A stretch of 64,000 bases of DNA from Terriglobus tenax (GCF_025685395.1 NZ_JAGSYA010000004.1:372001-436000), one strand, 5' to 3'. Shown: positions 18,521 through 31,064, counted from the stretch's first letter. Numbers and translations: made by a program. Notes: generated from the sequence alone by a model not told the origin.

Positions 18521-19396
18521 CTAAGCGTACAGCGATGCCAGCTTCTTTCCAATCTCCTGGAAGACCAGGTTGCTCTGCTCCGTCTGCAGCTTGCTGTCCG
18601 TGTAGTAGACCGTGATCAGGACAGGCTTGCGGCCCGGCGGATAGAGGATGGCAATGTCGTTGGTAGTGTTGTAATCACCAGCGCCGGTCTTATCGCCTTC
18701 CTTCCAGCTCTCCGGCAAACCGGCCTTGATCTTCTTCAACCCCGTCTGTGTGGCGAGCAGCCACTCATTCAACTGCTTCCGTGACGCGGAGGAAAGCACG
18801 TTCCCCAGCGTCAGCTTTTCCAGCGTCGCCAACATGGCTGCGGGAATCGTCGTATCGCGCTCGTCGCCGGGGACGGCGGAGTTCAACGCCGGCTCCATAC
18901 GATCCAGACGTGTAGAACCATCCCCGATGGAACGCAGCCACTTCGTAAAGCCTTCCGGGCCTCCCACGGTGGCCAACAGCAGGTTCGCCGCGGTGTTGTC
19001 AGAAAGCGTAATCGCTGCCTCGCACAGCGCCGCAACCGTCATCCCGGTCTCAAGGTTTTTCGTCGTTACGGGGGCATAACTCAACAGGTCGCTCTTGCTG
19101 TACTTCACAACCCGATCCATCTGTTCCTGTCCCTGGTCTGCGCGGCGCAGCACCGCCGCAACCAGGGACATCTTGAAGGTGCTGCACATCGGGAAGCGCT
19201 CCGAAGCGCGATAGCCTGCGCGGGCTCCTGTCTGCGTATCCAGCACGGCAATGCCCAGGCGTCCGCCATGACTCGTCTCTAATTCCGCAAGAAACGGCTC
19301 CATCGCCTTCAGATCAGGTTGAGCCGAGGCGGCAAAGAGGCTGCGTGTGGCAAGCAGTGCGGCAGAGGAAGCAAGGAAGACGCGGCGGGTAGGCAT
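18521..19396 (-). CDS. bla: Class A beta-lactamase
   Basis: A 291-residue exported serine beta-lactamase. A signal peptide with a twin-Arg start (MPTRRVFLASSAALLA) suggests export by Tat or Sec. All class A motifs are intact: Ser72-x-x-Lys75 (STFK), Ser132-Asp-Asn134 (SDN), Glu168 in EPALN (omega loop) and Lys236-Thr-Gly (KTGAG). Cys71 precedes the active Ser, as in CTX-M-type and several environmental enzymes. The enzyme hydrolyses beta-lactams in the periplasm through an acyl-enzyme. The ATG at 19396 was chosen from the signal peptide; the frame is open ~108 codons further upstream without protein-like content. The gene lies alone, with no regulator of the BlaI/AmpR type beside it. Confidence 0.93.
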   Translation of the reverse strand: MPTRRVFLASSAALLATRSLFAASAQPDLKAMEPFLAELETSHGGRLGIAVLDTQTGARAGYRASERFPMCSTFKMSLVAAVLRRADQGQEQMDRVVKYSKSDLLSYAPVTTKNLETGMTVAALCEAAITLSDNTAANLLLATVGGPEGFTKWLRSIGDGSTRLDRMEPALNSAVPGDERDTTIPAAMLATLEKLTLGNVLSSASRKQLNEWLLATQTGLKKIKAGLPESWKEGDKTGAGDYNTTNDIAILYPPGRKPVLITVYYTDSKLQTEQSNLVFQEIGKKLASLYA

Positions 19397-19644
19397 GGTG
19401 CAGCCAGAGTAGATGGCCGCCTGCCTGTGGATGGCCGTATGGAATCTGAAAAGTAACTCAGACCTAAAGATATTTTTGGAATCAAAACACAATGTTATCC
19501 GGGAGCTATACCGCGTAAAAGGATCCTTCTTTGAAGAGCTGAATCCGTTGCAGCGCACCTCCAGAATTGCACCGGAGATGCCGGGATGAGCCACAGACAC
19601 AGGACGCCTATTTCCGCGCCCTGGAGCAGGCCGTGGGCCAGTAA

Positions 19645-21165
19645 TTACGCCTCGGCTGCCTGCCGCTTCCACACCATGTACACCGGCACGCCCAGCAGCA
19701 CCAGGATCAGCCCCGGCCACGTGTACTGCGGCTTATAGCGCAACAGCACATAGCTCACCCACGCGGCCATCGCGATATAGACCGCTGGCAGCACCGGGTA
19801 TCCAATCGCCTTGTACGGGCGCGGCGTATCCGGCTGCTTCTTGCGCAGGATAAAGATGCCCGCGATCGTCAGGATGTAGAAAACCAGCGCCGCAAAAATC
19901 ACATAATCCAGCAACTGCCCATAGCTGCCCGAAAGGCAAAGCAGGCAGGTCCAGAACCACTGCACCCACAGAGAAACCGTCGGAGTGTTGGTCTTCGGCG
20001 ATAGCTTACCGACTGCCTTGAAGAACAACCCATCCTGGCTCATCGCGTAGTACACCCGCGCTCCGGAGAGCAGCATGCCGTTCGCGCATCCAAACGTCGA
20101 GATCAGGATGGCCAGCGCCATAATCCGCGAACCGTAGCCAGAGAACGCCTGCTCCATCACCGCCGTCGCGACGCGGTCCTGGCTGGCGTACTGAATGCCG
20201 CGGGCCATGATCGTCGTTCCCTGCGGATCGCCATGCAGCGGCAGCACCGCCAGGTAGATGAAGTTGCAAAGGATGTAGAGCAGCAGCACCGTCCCGGTAC
20301 CAAGTACCAGCGACAGCGGCAGGTTGCGCTTCGGGTTGCGGACCTCACCTGCCGTAAAAGTCACGTTGTTCCACGCATCGGCCGAGAACAGCGAGCCCAC
20401 CTGCACCACCGCCAGCACCGTTACCAGGCCAATCAGTACCGTGGGGCCTGACGCCCCCTGTTGCACGGCATGCAGATCATTCCAGCCTGCGCCCTTCCAG
20501 AAGTTGCCGTTGGAGAAGTTCGCCGCAATCGCCGTGGCATTGCGCGCCAGCAGGCCAAACAGCACCACTGCGGCCAGCGCAAAGATCTTGGCCGAGGTAA
20601 AGATGTTCTGGATCAGCGCGCCCAGCCGCACGCCCATCGAGTTCAGAGCGGTCAGCAGCGTGATGATCAGGATCGCTGTCAGGTTTGCCGTCGACAGGCC
20701 GATATCCATGTTGCCCAGCACCATGGGGCCAACAGGAATCGGCGGAACATGGGCAATGTGGATCAGCCAGTGGTCGGCAGCAATCGATGGGAAGAAGACG
20801 CCAAGGAACTTGCCAAAGGCGACGCCGACGGCCGCGATGGTTCCGGTCTGGATAACCAGGAAGAGCGTCCATCCATACAGAAAGCCCCACAGCGGGCCAA
20901 TGGCCTCACGCAGGTAGATGTACTGGCCGCCGGCTTTGGGCATCATGGCGGCAAGCTCGCCATAGCTCAGCGCACCAATGATGGTCATCACCGCCGTCAC
21001 CAGCCACGCGCCGATCAGAAGCGCGGGCGAGCCCGTGCCGCGTGCAATATCCGCAGCTACGATGAAGATGCCGGAGCCGATCATGGAGCCCATGACAATG
21101 GCGGTGGCAGAAAAGAGCCCGAGGCCCTGAACAAACTTTGGCTGCTGCGTTTCCTGGTTGGACAC
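19645..21165 (-). CDS. APC-family amino-acid permease (LAT/APA-like)
   Basis: A 506-residue membrane protein with about 12 helices. The first helix has the APC glycine motif (VMGSMIGSGIFIVAADIA), followed by SYGELAAMMPKAGGQYIYLREA, typical of L-type amino-acid exchangers or antiporters. The substrate is probably an amino acid or polyamine but cannot be defined. The start is GTG at 21165, giving MSNQETQQ. It is distinct in sequence from the permease at 16.4 kb. The 248-bp gap to the beta-lactamase start shows no gene. Confidence 0.88.
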   Translation of the reverse strand: MSNQETQQPKFVQGLGLFSATAIVMGSMIGSGIFIVAADIARGTGSPALLIGAWLVTAVMTIIGALSYGELAAMMPKAGGQYIYLREAIGPLWGFLYGWTLFLVIQTGTIAAVGVAFGKFLGVFFPSIAADHWLIHIAHVPPIPVGPMVLGNMDIGLSTANLTAILIITLLTALNSMGVRLGALIQNIFTSAKIFALAAVVLFGLLARNATAIAANFSNGNFWKGAGWNDLHAVQQGASGPTVLIGLVTVLAVVQVGSLFSADAWNNVTFTAGEVRNPKRNLPLSLVLGTGTVLLLYILCNFIYLAVLPLHGDPQGTTIMARGIQYASQDRVATAVMEQAFSGYGSRIMALAILISTFGCANGMLLSGARVYYAMSQDGLFFKAVGKLSPKTNTPTVSLWVQWFWTCLLCLSGSYGQLLDYVIFAALVFYILTIAGIFILRKKQPDTPRPYKAIGYPVLPAVYIAMAAWVSYVLLRYKPQYTWPGLILVLLGVPVYMVWKRQAAEA

Positions 21166-21317
21166 TGTGACCCAGTTGTATCAGTTCCCGCTTGCGGGAT
21201 GAAAGTCGCCCTGGCCGCCTTGAACCTACGAACAATTTCGTGGACAGGAAACTTCCCAAACGGCACAATCGTATGGCTGTCTAACCGAAGATCTGTGATC
21301 CAACAGGAGAGTGGTGC

Positions 21318-22631
21318 ATGAAGCGTGTTGCGATGTTGTGTCTGCTGACGGCGGCAACCGGAGTTTTGGCTCAGGACAAAGGGCTGACGGGCAAGTGGAC
21401 CGCGACCGTGGACTTCTTCGGAGCTCCGCTTTACTGGCAGATGGAACTGAAGCAGGAGGGCGAGAAGCTGACCGTCGACTTTTCAGGAGACAAGGGAGAT
21501 GGTACCTATACCGGCGGCAAGCTTTACTTCCTCGCCAAGGACACGGTCGGCGGATCGGAAGAGCTGACGGCAACCGTCGTGGACGGAAAGATCGTAGGCA
21601 ATGTGATCTGGAAGAGTGGCGGCGACCCGGACCACAAGCCCTATGTGCGCAAATTCACCGCCGAGCGCAATCCCGAGCGACCCACCGGACAGCCGAAAAC
21701 GCATGAGTTCGAACCCACGGTCTTTCGCAAACAATTTTCCGCTCTTTACGATCCGGTGCTGCGCATCAACCCCGGAGACACGATCCACACCTGGACGGTG
21801 GATGCAGGCGGTAGTGATGCCAGGGGCCTAGAGCGCTCGCTCGGAGGCAATCCGCAGACTGGCCCTTTCTACGTGGTCAGTGCCATGCCTGGAGACACTC
21901 TGGTCGTTCACATCAACAAGCTGAAGCTCAACCGCGATTACGCCATCAGCGGCGACGGCATCGTGCCCCGCGGCATGGATGGTGAACTAGCCACCAAAAT
22001 GAAGGACGCGGGCAAAGGCGTGCGCTGGCACCTGGATTTAGAGCGCGGCCTGGCCTCGCCGGAAAATCCCGGTGAGCACATGAAGAACTACACCGTTCCC
22101 GTGCGTCCCATGCTGGGCTGCATCGCCGTCGCCACCCGGCCGTCGAACGCAGCTCCAGGTACCGGCGATGACGGCTACTACGGCGGCAACATGGATTTCA
22201 ACGAGATCACGGAGGGCGCCACGGTCTACCTCCCGATCCAGGTGCCGGGGGCTCTGCTCTACTTCGGCGATGCACATGCCGTGCAGGGCGACGGCGAAAC
22301 CACCGGCGACGCGCTGGAGACCTCCATGGATGTAACCCTGACCGTGGACATCATTCCCGGCAAGCATCCCCCGGAACCTCGTATCGAAAACGCGACCCAC
22401 ATCATGGCCATGGGGGAAAACGGCTCCGTGGACGAAGCTCTGAAGGAAGCCACGGCCAATATGGCCGGCTGGCTGATGGACGAGTACAAACTCACACCCA
22501 GCGAAGTCGGCATGGTCTTCGGCACCGCCGCCGAGTATCGCATCAGCGAAATCGCTGACCGCAACGCGGGTGTCGTCCTCAAGATCAGCAAAGAACGCCT
22601 GAAAGGACTCACAAAAGAACCGGCAAAATAA
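21318..22631 (+). CDS. Exported acetamidase/formamidase-family protein with extra N-terminal beta domain
   Basis: A 437-residue protein with a signal peptide (residues 1-18, MKRVAMLCLLTAATGVLA). Residues ~20-115 form a beta-rich segment (GKWTATVDFFG, VVDGKIVGNVIW) absent from the usual FmdA/AmdA fold. From about residue 120 the acetamidase/formamidase domain follows: GDTIHTWTVDAGG, RPMLGCIAVATRP, YYGGNMDFNEI and ALLYFGDAHAVQGDGE, the most characteristic stretch. The family hydrolyses formamide or short amides to ammonia and acid, normally in the cytoplasm; here the signal peptide puts it in the periplasm. A good AGGAG lies before the ATG. Catalytic activity is inferred only. Confidence 0.85.
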   Translation: MKRVAMLCLLTAATGVLAQDKGLTGKWTATVDFFGAPLYWQMELKQEGEKLTVDFSGDKGDGTYTGGKLYFLAKDTVGGSEELTATVVDGKIVGNVIWKSGGDPDHKPYVRKFTAERNPERPTGQPKTHEFEPTVFRKQFSALYDPVLRINPGDTIHTWTVDAGGSDARGLERSLGGNPQTGPFYVVSAMPGDTLVVHINKLKLNRDYAISGDGIVPRGMDGELATKMKDAGKGVRWHLDLERGLASPENPGEHMKNYTVPVRPMLGCIAVATRPSNAAPGTGDDGYYGGNMDFNEITEGATVYLPIQVPGALLYFGDAHAVQGDGETTGDALETSMDVTLTVDIIPGKHPPEPRIENATHIMAMGENGSVDEALKEATANMAGWLMDEYKLTPSEVGMVFGTAAEYRISEIADRNAGVVLKISKERLKGLTKEPAK

Positions 22632-22975
22632 CGCGCCCCTCTCCGCCCTGCCTTTTGTCTGTCATTCCGCAGCGTAGCCAGATGTGGGCACCTCTTCCTT
22701 TGTCCGTCATCCCGACCGAAGGCGCAGAGCGCTGCAGCGGAGAGACCTGCATTCGCCTCTGGCCTTTCTTGTCCTTTGTCCTCCTGGAAGGATCCGCTTC
22801 TCAAACAACCACCAACCGGGTGCCCATATCTGACAAAGCCCGGCATGGACATCCGACCCGTCTCGTCAGGGCATGGTTTCAGTCGTGCCACAAACTCCCG
22901 CCCAAAGAAAACCAACGCTGGCCTCGATGGCCGGCGTCCACAAAACCTGCGATAGTGGTTGCCGGAGATCCATCG
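22632..22975. repeat. Intergenic repeat copy B (GCCGGCGTCC family)
   Basis: 344 bp without a supported gene. It contains two CCGTCAT/TGTCATTCCG-type segments, a copy of the GGTTTCAGYCGTGCC text also seen at ~18445, and the CCTCGATGGCCGGCGTCC block at 22921-22938 shared with 13613-13630. Confidence 0.6.
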
Positions 22976-24022
22976 ATGATCCGTCGTCTCGCTCTGCTCC
23001 TCGCATCCATCAGCTTCATCGCTGCAGCCCAGGAAAATCCCGCCGCCAGAATTACCGGGAACCACGCAATCACGGAAGCCGGCGGCACGGTGCGCATGCA
23101 GCGTGTCATCCCACTGCCAAAAAGCTTGAGCCCGGAAGCCAAAGCATGGCTCAGCCGCCCGCTGACGGAGGATGGCAACGTCCCGCAGACCATCGAGCAG
23201 CGGCGCTCCGGTCTGGACGCTTCGCAGGCACGTCATCGTGATGAACTGCTGAAGCTTTTCCCCGTCACCGTGAAAGACAGCGCCATCGCAGAAGTCCCGG
23301 TGCGCGAGGTTGTGCCCGTCACCCTGAAGCACAAGGACCGCGTACTCATCTGCCTGCATGGCGGTGGTTACAACGCCGATTCAGGTTCATACTCGGAGTC
23401 GATTCCCGTCGCCGGCCTGACCGGCGTCCGCGTGGTGAGCGTGTTGTACCGGCTGGCTCCGGAGCATCCGTTCCCTGCCGGCGTGGACGATGTCATCGCC
23501 GTCTACAAGGAACTGCTCAAAAACTACAAGCCGAGCCGCATCGGGATCTTCGGCAGCAGTGCCGGCGCAGGGCTTACGCTGCAGGCTGCCGTGAAGATAA
23601 AGCAGTTGAAGCTGCCGATGCCCGCAGCCCTGGGACCGTTCTCCGCCACGGCGAGCATGGCCGAGGGAGGCGATTCGCGATCGCTGTACAACACCGACGG
23701 CCTGCGCGGGTATGTCCCGGTTCCGGATGGCACCCAAAATGCCGAATATGTCGGGACGACAGACCGGCACGATCCGGTGTTGTCGCCCATCTATGCCGAC
23801 CTGCGCAACATGCCGCCGACGCTGTTTATCACCAGCGAGCGCGACCTTCTGTTGAGTGATACCAGTTCCCTGAGCCGTGCGTTCCTGAAAGCGGGAAACC
23901 GGTCGCAACTGATTGTCTTTGAAGGCTTGCCGCACTGTTTCTGGAATAACAACTCCTTACCGGAATCGCGCGAGGCGTGGGGCTACATGGCAGACTTCTT
24001 TGACCGGGAGTTGGGGCACTGA
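22976..24022 (+). CDS. Exported alpha/beta hydrolase, HSL-type esterase
   Basis: A 348-residue protein with an N-terminal signal peptide (MIRRLALLLASISFIAAAQ). It belongs to the hormone-sensitive-lipase branch: oxyanion motif HGGGY near residue 125, nucleophile elbow GSSAG near 187, a late SERDLLL with the acid residue, and the catalytic His in LPHCFW. Such enzymes hydrolyse short acyl esters. The ATG at 22976 is supported by CGGAG nine bases upstream and by the signal peptide; the longer frame to 22655 runs through repeat sequence. The gene ends 43 bp before uvrA. Confidence 0.88.
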   Translation: MIRRLALLLASISFIAAAQENPAARITGNHAITEAGGTVRMQRVIPLPKSLSPEAKAWLSRPLTEDGNVPQTIEQRRSGLDASQARHRDELLKLFPVTVKDSAIAEVPVREVVPVTLKHKDRVLICLHGGGYNADSGSYSESIPVAGLTGVRVVSVLYRLAPEHPFPAGVDDVIAVYKELLKNYKPSRIGIFGSSAGAGLTLQAAVKIKQLKLPMPAALGPFSATASMAEGGDSRSLYNTDGLRGYVPVPDGTQNAEYVGTTDRHDPVLSPIYADLRNMPPTLFITSERDLLLSDTSSLSRAFLKAGNRSQLIVFEGLPHCFWNNNSLPESREAWGYMADFFDRELGH

Positions 24023-24065
24023 GCTTTCCCTCAGCCTCCGGATGCTCGACAATAGAAGCTTGGCC

Positions 24066-27041
<2,976 letters not shown>

Positions 27042-27043
27042 GG

Positions 27044-28375
27044 ATGATTTGGAAGAGGACGATGGTTTCTTGGCGCTCGAACTCTCACTCATCCGCTGCG
27101 CGTATGCATGGGGCGCCCGGATTCTGGGCGGGCTGCGTGCTTCTTACGGCGAGTCTGAGTGCATTTGGCAACCTGCCGTCAAGCCAACCAGCCATCCAGC
27201 CATCAGAACAGCAGCTTCCGCCAGGAACCCGCTCCGTTGCAGACGAGGACGTCGCAGCAGCTGACCAGTACAAGAAGGCGCAGGCAGCGCTGGACGCGCA
27301 GAATTACACCGAGGCGGAACGCCTGCTGGCCGATCTGGTGAAGCAGGATCCGAAGAACGCCGGCATGCTCTACCAGCTTGGCTTCTCGCAGGAAGCGCAG
27401 GACAAGGACGATGCCGCCGAGGCAAGCTATAAGGCCGCTGTCGCGATTGACCCTAAACAGTTTGAATCGACTCTCGCGCTCGGGCTGGTTCAGGCGCGCA
27501 AGGGCAGCATGGCAGAAGCCCGCGAAACCCTGAAGCTGGCCCTGACACTGCAGCCGGCCGATGCCAGCCAGTCGAAGGTTCTGAAAGCGCGCGCCTTCCG
27601 GGCGCTGGCCCAGATTGATGTGACCCGGGATCCGGCCTCGGCACGGGAATGGCTGCTGGCCGCCCTGAAGCTGACTCCCGCCACCCCTGACGACACCCTG
27701 ATGGCCGCTGAACTGGCCGACACGGCCGGAGACACCGCCGGAGCACAGGCACAGTACAAGAAGCTGCTGGCCGGCGACACCAGGAGCGCGGAGGCAGTGG
27801 TGAGCTACGCCCGCTTCCTGATGCGGCACGGTCAGACAGCCGAAGCGACTCCCCTGCTGGAGCAGTTGCAGATTGCCAACCCCGGCGACGCGAATCTGAA
27901 ACGTCTGCTGGCGCACCTTTACACGCAGGCCAACAACCCGGAAAAGGCGGAGCCAATGCTGCGTTCGGCCCTGGCGGCGACTCCGGACGACCCGACCCTG
28001 CTGGACGACCTTGGCTCGGCACTCGTCCTGGAGAAAAAGTTTGATGAGGCGCAACCGGTGCTGGAGAAGGCGGTTTCCATTCCCGCCGATAAGTGGCCCA
28101 GCCCGCAGGATTTAGGCGAAGCATGGGGACATCTGGCCTTTGCTGCTTCAGAAAATCATCAGCCAAAAATTGTGTTGCAGGCACTGTCGAACAGGGCTAC
28201 ACTCCTTCCAACTTCGCCGTCCACTCTGTTTCTGGAGGCAACGGCGAATGACAGCCTGCACCAGACGGACAAAGCTGTTGCACTGTATCAGCAGTTTCTC
28301 TCTGTCTCTACAGGAAAGTATCCGGACCAGGAGTGGCAGGCCCGCCACCGACTTGCCGCTCTGAAACGCAGGTGA
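27044..28375 (+). CDS. Tetratricopeptide-repeat protein, membrane-anchored or exported
   Basis: About 443 residues. An N-terminal basic region and hydrophobic segment (GFWAGCVLLTASLSAFG) act as signal or anchor. A run of about nine TPR-like helical pairs follows from residue ~75 to the end (AQAALDAQNYTEAERLLADL, MLYQLGFSQEAQDKDDAAEA, and so on). TPRs mediate protein-protein contact; no catalytic domain is visible. Two ATGs are possible: 27038, overlapping the uvrA stop, or 27044. AAAGGAG ends at 27036, giving the ideal 7-base spacing for 27044, so that start is chosen. Translation is coupled to uvrA. Confidence 0.82.
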   Translation: MIWKRTMVSWRSNSHSSAARMHGAPGFWAGCVLLTASLSAFGNLPSSQPAIQPSEQQLPPGTRSVADEDVAAADQYKKAQAALDAQNYTEAERLLADLVKQDPKNAGMLYQLGFSQEAQDKDDAAEASYKAAVAIDPKQFESTLALGLVQARKGSMAEARETLKLALTLQPADASQSKVLKARAFRALAQIDVTRDPASAREWLLAALKLTPATPDDTLMAAELADTAGDTAGAQAQYKKLLAGDTRSAEAVVSYARFLMRHGQTAEATPLLEQLQIANPGDANLKRLLAHLYTQANNPEKAEPMLRSALAATPDDPTLLDDLGSALVLEKKFDEAQPVLEKAVSIPADKWPSPQDLGEAWGHLAFAASENHQPKIVLQALSNRATLLPTSPSTLFLEATANDSLHQTDKAVALYQQFLSVSTGKYPDQEWQARHRLAALKRR

Positions 28376-28397
28376 GCACTTCCGAAAGGGGTGCCGT

Positions 28398-28898
28398 ATG
28401 CAGTTCACAGTTCGTAGTGCCTGTAATGCCTTCTATCGCCCCGGTTTCCGTCACGCCGCGCTTCCCTTGCTCGCGGCCGGCAGCTTTCTGTTGCCTCCTG
28501 TCGCCCGCGCGGCCGGAGCTGTGGATGCCGATGTAGCCATCATTCAGCAACTGGAAAACAAAGCCTCCATTGCGGGACCGCGTGAGCAGTGCTTCCTTTA
28601 CACAGAATTGGTAAGCCGCATGACGGAACTGGCCAGTCGTCAGCTCTCTATTGGAGATGTCGACCAGGCTGCCACAACGATCAAAAAGATTTCCGTCTAC
28701 GCAGAGCGCATCCAGATGGGTGTTGCCGACGATGCCAAGAAGCTGAAGAAAGCGGAGATCCTGCTACGGCAGACCGACCACCGCCTGAACGACATCATGC
28801 ATGCCTCCTCGGGTGAGGATCGCGGCATGGTGCAGAACACATTGAAGCGACTGCAGACCGTGCATACGGAGCTGCTGGCGGTCATCTTCCGGCACTAG
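28398..28898 (+). CDS. Small exported helical protein, unknown function
   Basis: A 166-residue protein with a long signal peptide (cleavage after VARAAG, about residue 39). The mature part is all-helical, with heptad-like spacing (LENKA, MTELASRQLSIGDVDQAATTIKKISVYAERI). Similar in size and layout to the protein at 31170-31712, on the other side of the hexosaminidase gene. It follows the TPR gene by 22 bp and may be in the same transcript. I cannot name a family. Confidence 0.68.
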   Translation: MQFTVRSACNAFYRPGFRHAALPLLAAGSFLLPPVARAAGAVDADVAIIQQLENKASIAGPREQCFLYTELVSRMTELASRQLSIGDVDQAATTIKKISVYAERIQMGVADDAKKLKKAEILLRQTDHRLNDIMHASSGEDRGMVQNTLKRLQTVHTELLAVIFRH

Positions 28899-28934
28899 TC
28901 TTCTGAGGCGGTCGACCTCTGTTGCGTGCAGAAA

Positions 28935-28958
28935 ATGGCACAGCCGAAGCTGTGCCAT
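28935..28958. terminator. Perfect hairpin after the small exported protein gene
   Basis: A 10-bp perfect stem, ATGGCACAGC with GCTGTGCCAT, with a CGAA loop (28945-28948). No U-run follows directly, so it may act together with the next hairpin. Confidence 0.55.
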
Positions 28959-28968
28959 CCCTCCAATT

Positions 28969-29004
28969 GGCCGAAGCTCTTTCTATCGAGCTTCGGCCTT
29001 TTCT
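28969..29004. terminator. Intrinsic terminator between convergent genes
   Basis: A perfect 11-bp stem (GGCCGAAGCTC 28969-28979 with GAGCTTCGGCC 28988-28998) is followed by TTTTCTCTTG, ahead of the end of the convergent hexosaminidase gene. Confidence 0.85.
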
Positions 29005-29010
29005 CTTGCT

Positions 29011-31026
29011 TTACTTCGCGGCTTCCACCAGCTTCGTGAGCGCATCCAGAAAGGTGAAACGTACCAGGGCGGCAGGCCTCTTTGCCTCATTCAGCGTTGC
29101 CTGCCAGTCGGCCTTGCCAGAGGCAGTGCTTCCCTTCTCCACGGCGTCAGCGGCCTGCTCTCCAATGACCATAAGAGCGTGCATCTGGTCCAGGCGGGGC
29201 AGCACGTCCTGCATCTGCGGCGAGGCGGCGGCCTGTTCCTTTGCGTGTGGAATAGCACGGTCGATCTGCTGGAACCATGCGGTGAGCTGAGCGCAGGCGA
29301 CAGCGTCCTTCTTCAGACAGGCTGTTGTAGTCAGCTCGCTCCAATGGCGTGAGGCCGGGTCAGGACGCACGGCGTCGACAAAGCGGTCGAGCGCGGTGAG
29401 CTGGTCGGTGTGCTGCGTCTTCGAGCGCTCACCGAAGCTGACCGGCTCCATGGCGGAGGCCACAGTACGCAGGTCGTCAATCTGCTCCGTGTGCGCCATG
29501 GCACGCAAACGGGCATCGCCGCTTTGCAGGTGGGTCAGGCCAACGGACTCCAGTTCCAGCGAGACCACGGCGAGTCGACGGTACATGTCGTCCACATCGG
29601 TAACCGATTGCGGCGACCAGAAGCGCTCGGCAATGGCGGCGGCGCGCGGCCAGATGCGGGAGTCTATATCGCGCTCGTTCAGGTGCTCGGCCCACATGGG
29701 CGTTTCGCCGCCAAGAATGCGCTTCTTCTCCTCTGCCGTAAGCGTGGAGTCGGCGGGAACGGGGTCAGCCAGGTAATGCACGCCGGCGGGACGCATGCCA
29801 TCGAGATAGTAGGGCGCGGAGAGGATGCCTTCGTAGCCCATCCGGGCTCCCTTGGCGAGGGAGGCCGCGCCACGCCAGGACTGCACGACGATGTCCTTCG
29901 GCAGCTCAGGGGTCAGGATCTCGTCCCAGCCCATCATGCGCTTGTGGAGAGAGGTAAGAATGGCGAGCACACGGGTGTTGAAATAAGCCTGCAGCGCATC
30001 GTTGTCCTTCAGGTTATGGGCTTTCTTGAAGGCCAGGATGCGCGGGTTGGTCTTCCAGTCCGGCGCCGGCGTTTCGTCACCGCCGATGTGGACATAGGCG
30101 TCCGGGAAGAGTGCGGTCAGTTCTGTGAGCAGCTTGCGGACAAAGACATAGGTCTCTTCGCGCGTGGGGTCGAGTGCCGTGTTGCTGATGCCGAACTCAC
30201 GGCGGATCTCGTCCGGCACCGTTCCGCTGGCCAGCTCCGGGTACGCATAAAGCCAGGCGGCAGAGTGGCCGGGCATCTCAAACTCCGGCACCACGCGGAT
30301 ACCGCGAGCACGCGCGTAGGCGACAACTTCCTTCACCTCATCCTGCGTGTAGAAAAAACCATCGGAGCCTTTTGTCGTGAGCTTCGGGAAAAGCTTGCTC
30401 TCGATGCGGAAGCCCTGATCTTCAGTCAGGTGCCAGTGGAAGACATTCAACTTCACAGCGGCCATGGCGTCGATGTTGCGCTCGATGACGGGAATGGGTT
30501 CGAAGTGACGGCCGCAATCGATCATCAGGCCACGCCACGGAAAGCGCGGTGAGTCATGCACGGTGACGGCTGGGATTTCGTAGCCCTGCGGAGTCGGCTG
30601 GACCAGCTGGATCAGTGTCTCAAGGCCATGCATGGCTCCGACGTCGGTGTTGGCCTCGATCATGGCTTTCTCACTGGTCACTGTCAGCGAATAGCTCTCG
30701 TCTTCGGTCAAGCTCTGGACGGCCTGGCCGGGTGCGGCAACGCTGACCACCAGGGGGGTCGTGCCGAAGACGCCACGGCCTTCGTGGCGAAGGTCCGCGG
30801 CGGTCTCCATGCGGCGCACTGCGCGGGCAATTGCGGCCTCAAGGCGGGCATCGTGGGTGCGTGGTGTCTCCACTTTGAAGGTGGACTTCAGCACAAGCGC
30901 GCCGGAGCCCTGGGTTATCTCAGACGGCAACGGCATCAGGTTGGGCTGAAAGCTGGTCTGGGCAAACGTCGATGCCGTAACGGCGAAGCAGGCGAGGAGG
31001 AGGGCCGGGCGCAGGTGCTTGGTCAT
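29011..31026 (-). CDS. Exported beta-N-acetylhexosaminidase (GH20)
   Basis: A 671-residue enzyme with a signal peptide (MTKHLRPALLLACFAVTASTFA). Residues ~25-150 form the GH20b beta domain (LMPLPSEI at its start). The TIM barrel follows from about 160 (FPWRGLMIDCGRHF) and holds the catalytic pair in HIGGDE: His313, Asp317 and Glu318. The family removes terminal GlcNAc or GalNAc by a substrate-assisted mechanism. The last ~170 residues are helical with no further known domain. The ATG at 31026 was chosen for the signal peptide. It complements the GH18 enzyme at 1.7 kb for chitin or cell-wall amino sugar use. Confidence 0.93.
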   Translation of the reverse strand: MTKHLRPALLLACFAVTASTFAQTSFQPNLMPLPSEITQGSGALVLKSTFKVETPRTHDARLEAAIARAVRRMETAADLRHEGRGVFGTTPLVVSVAAPGQAVQSLTEDESYSLTVTSEKAMIEANTDVGAMHGLETLIQLVQPTPQGYEIPAVTVHDSPRFPWRGLMIDCGRHFEPIPVIERNIDAMAAVKLNVFHWHLTEDQGFRIESKLFPKLTTKGSDGFFYTQDEVKEVVAYARARGIRVVPEFEMPGHSAAWLYAYPELASGTVPDEIRREFGISNTALDPTREETYVFVRKLLTELTALFPDAYVHIGGDETPAPDWKTNPRILAFKKAHNLKDNDALQAYFNTRVLAILTSLHKRMMGWDEILTPELPKDIVVQSWRGAASLAKGARMGYEGILSAPYYLDGMRPAGVHYLADPVPADSTLTAEEKKRILGGETPMWAEHLNERDIDSRIWPRAAAIAERFWSPQSVTDVDDMYRRLAVVSLELESVGLTHLQSGDARLRAMAHTEQIDDLRTVASAMEPVSFGERSKTQHTDQLTALDRFVDAVRPDPASRHWSELTTTACLKKDAVACAQLTAWFQQIDRAIPHAKEQAAASPQMQDVLPRLDQMHALMVIGEQAADAVEKGSTASGKADWQATLNEAKRPAALVRFTFLDALTKLVEAAK

Positions 31027-31058
31027 GGTCTGGTTCCGCGGAGTGTGCGGGAAGAGAC

Positions 31059-31064
31059 AGTATA
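31059..31064 (-). promoter_or_regulatory. Possible -10 element for the GH20 gene
   Basis: TATACT on the minus strand, 33 bases upstream of the GH20 start. No good -35 is visible at the usual distance, so confidence is low. Confidence 0.3.

Noticed and set aside
19397-19720. 108-codon N-terminal extension of the beta-lactamase
   Set aside because: It precedes a clear signal peptide at 19396 and has no protein-like composition.
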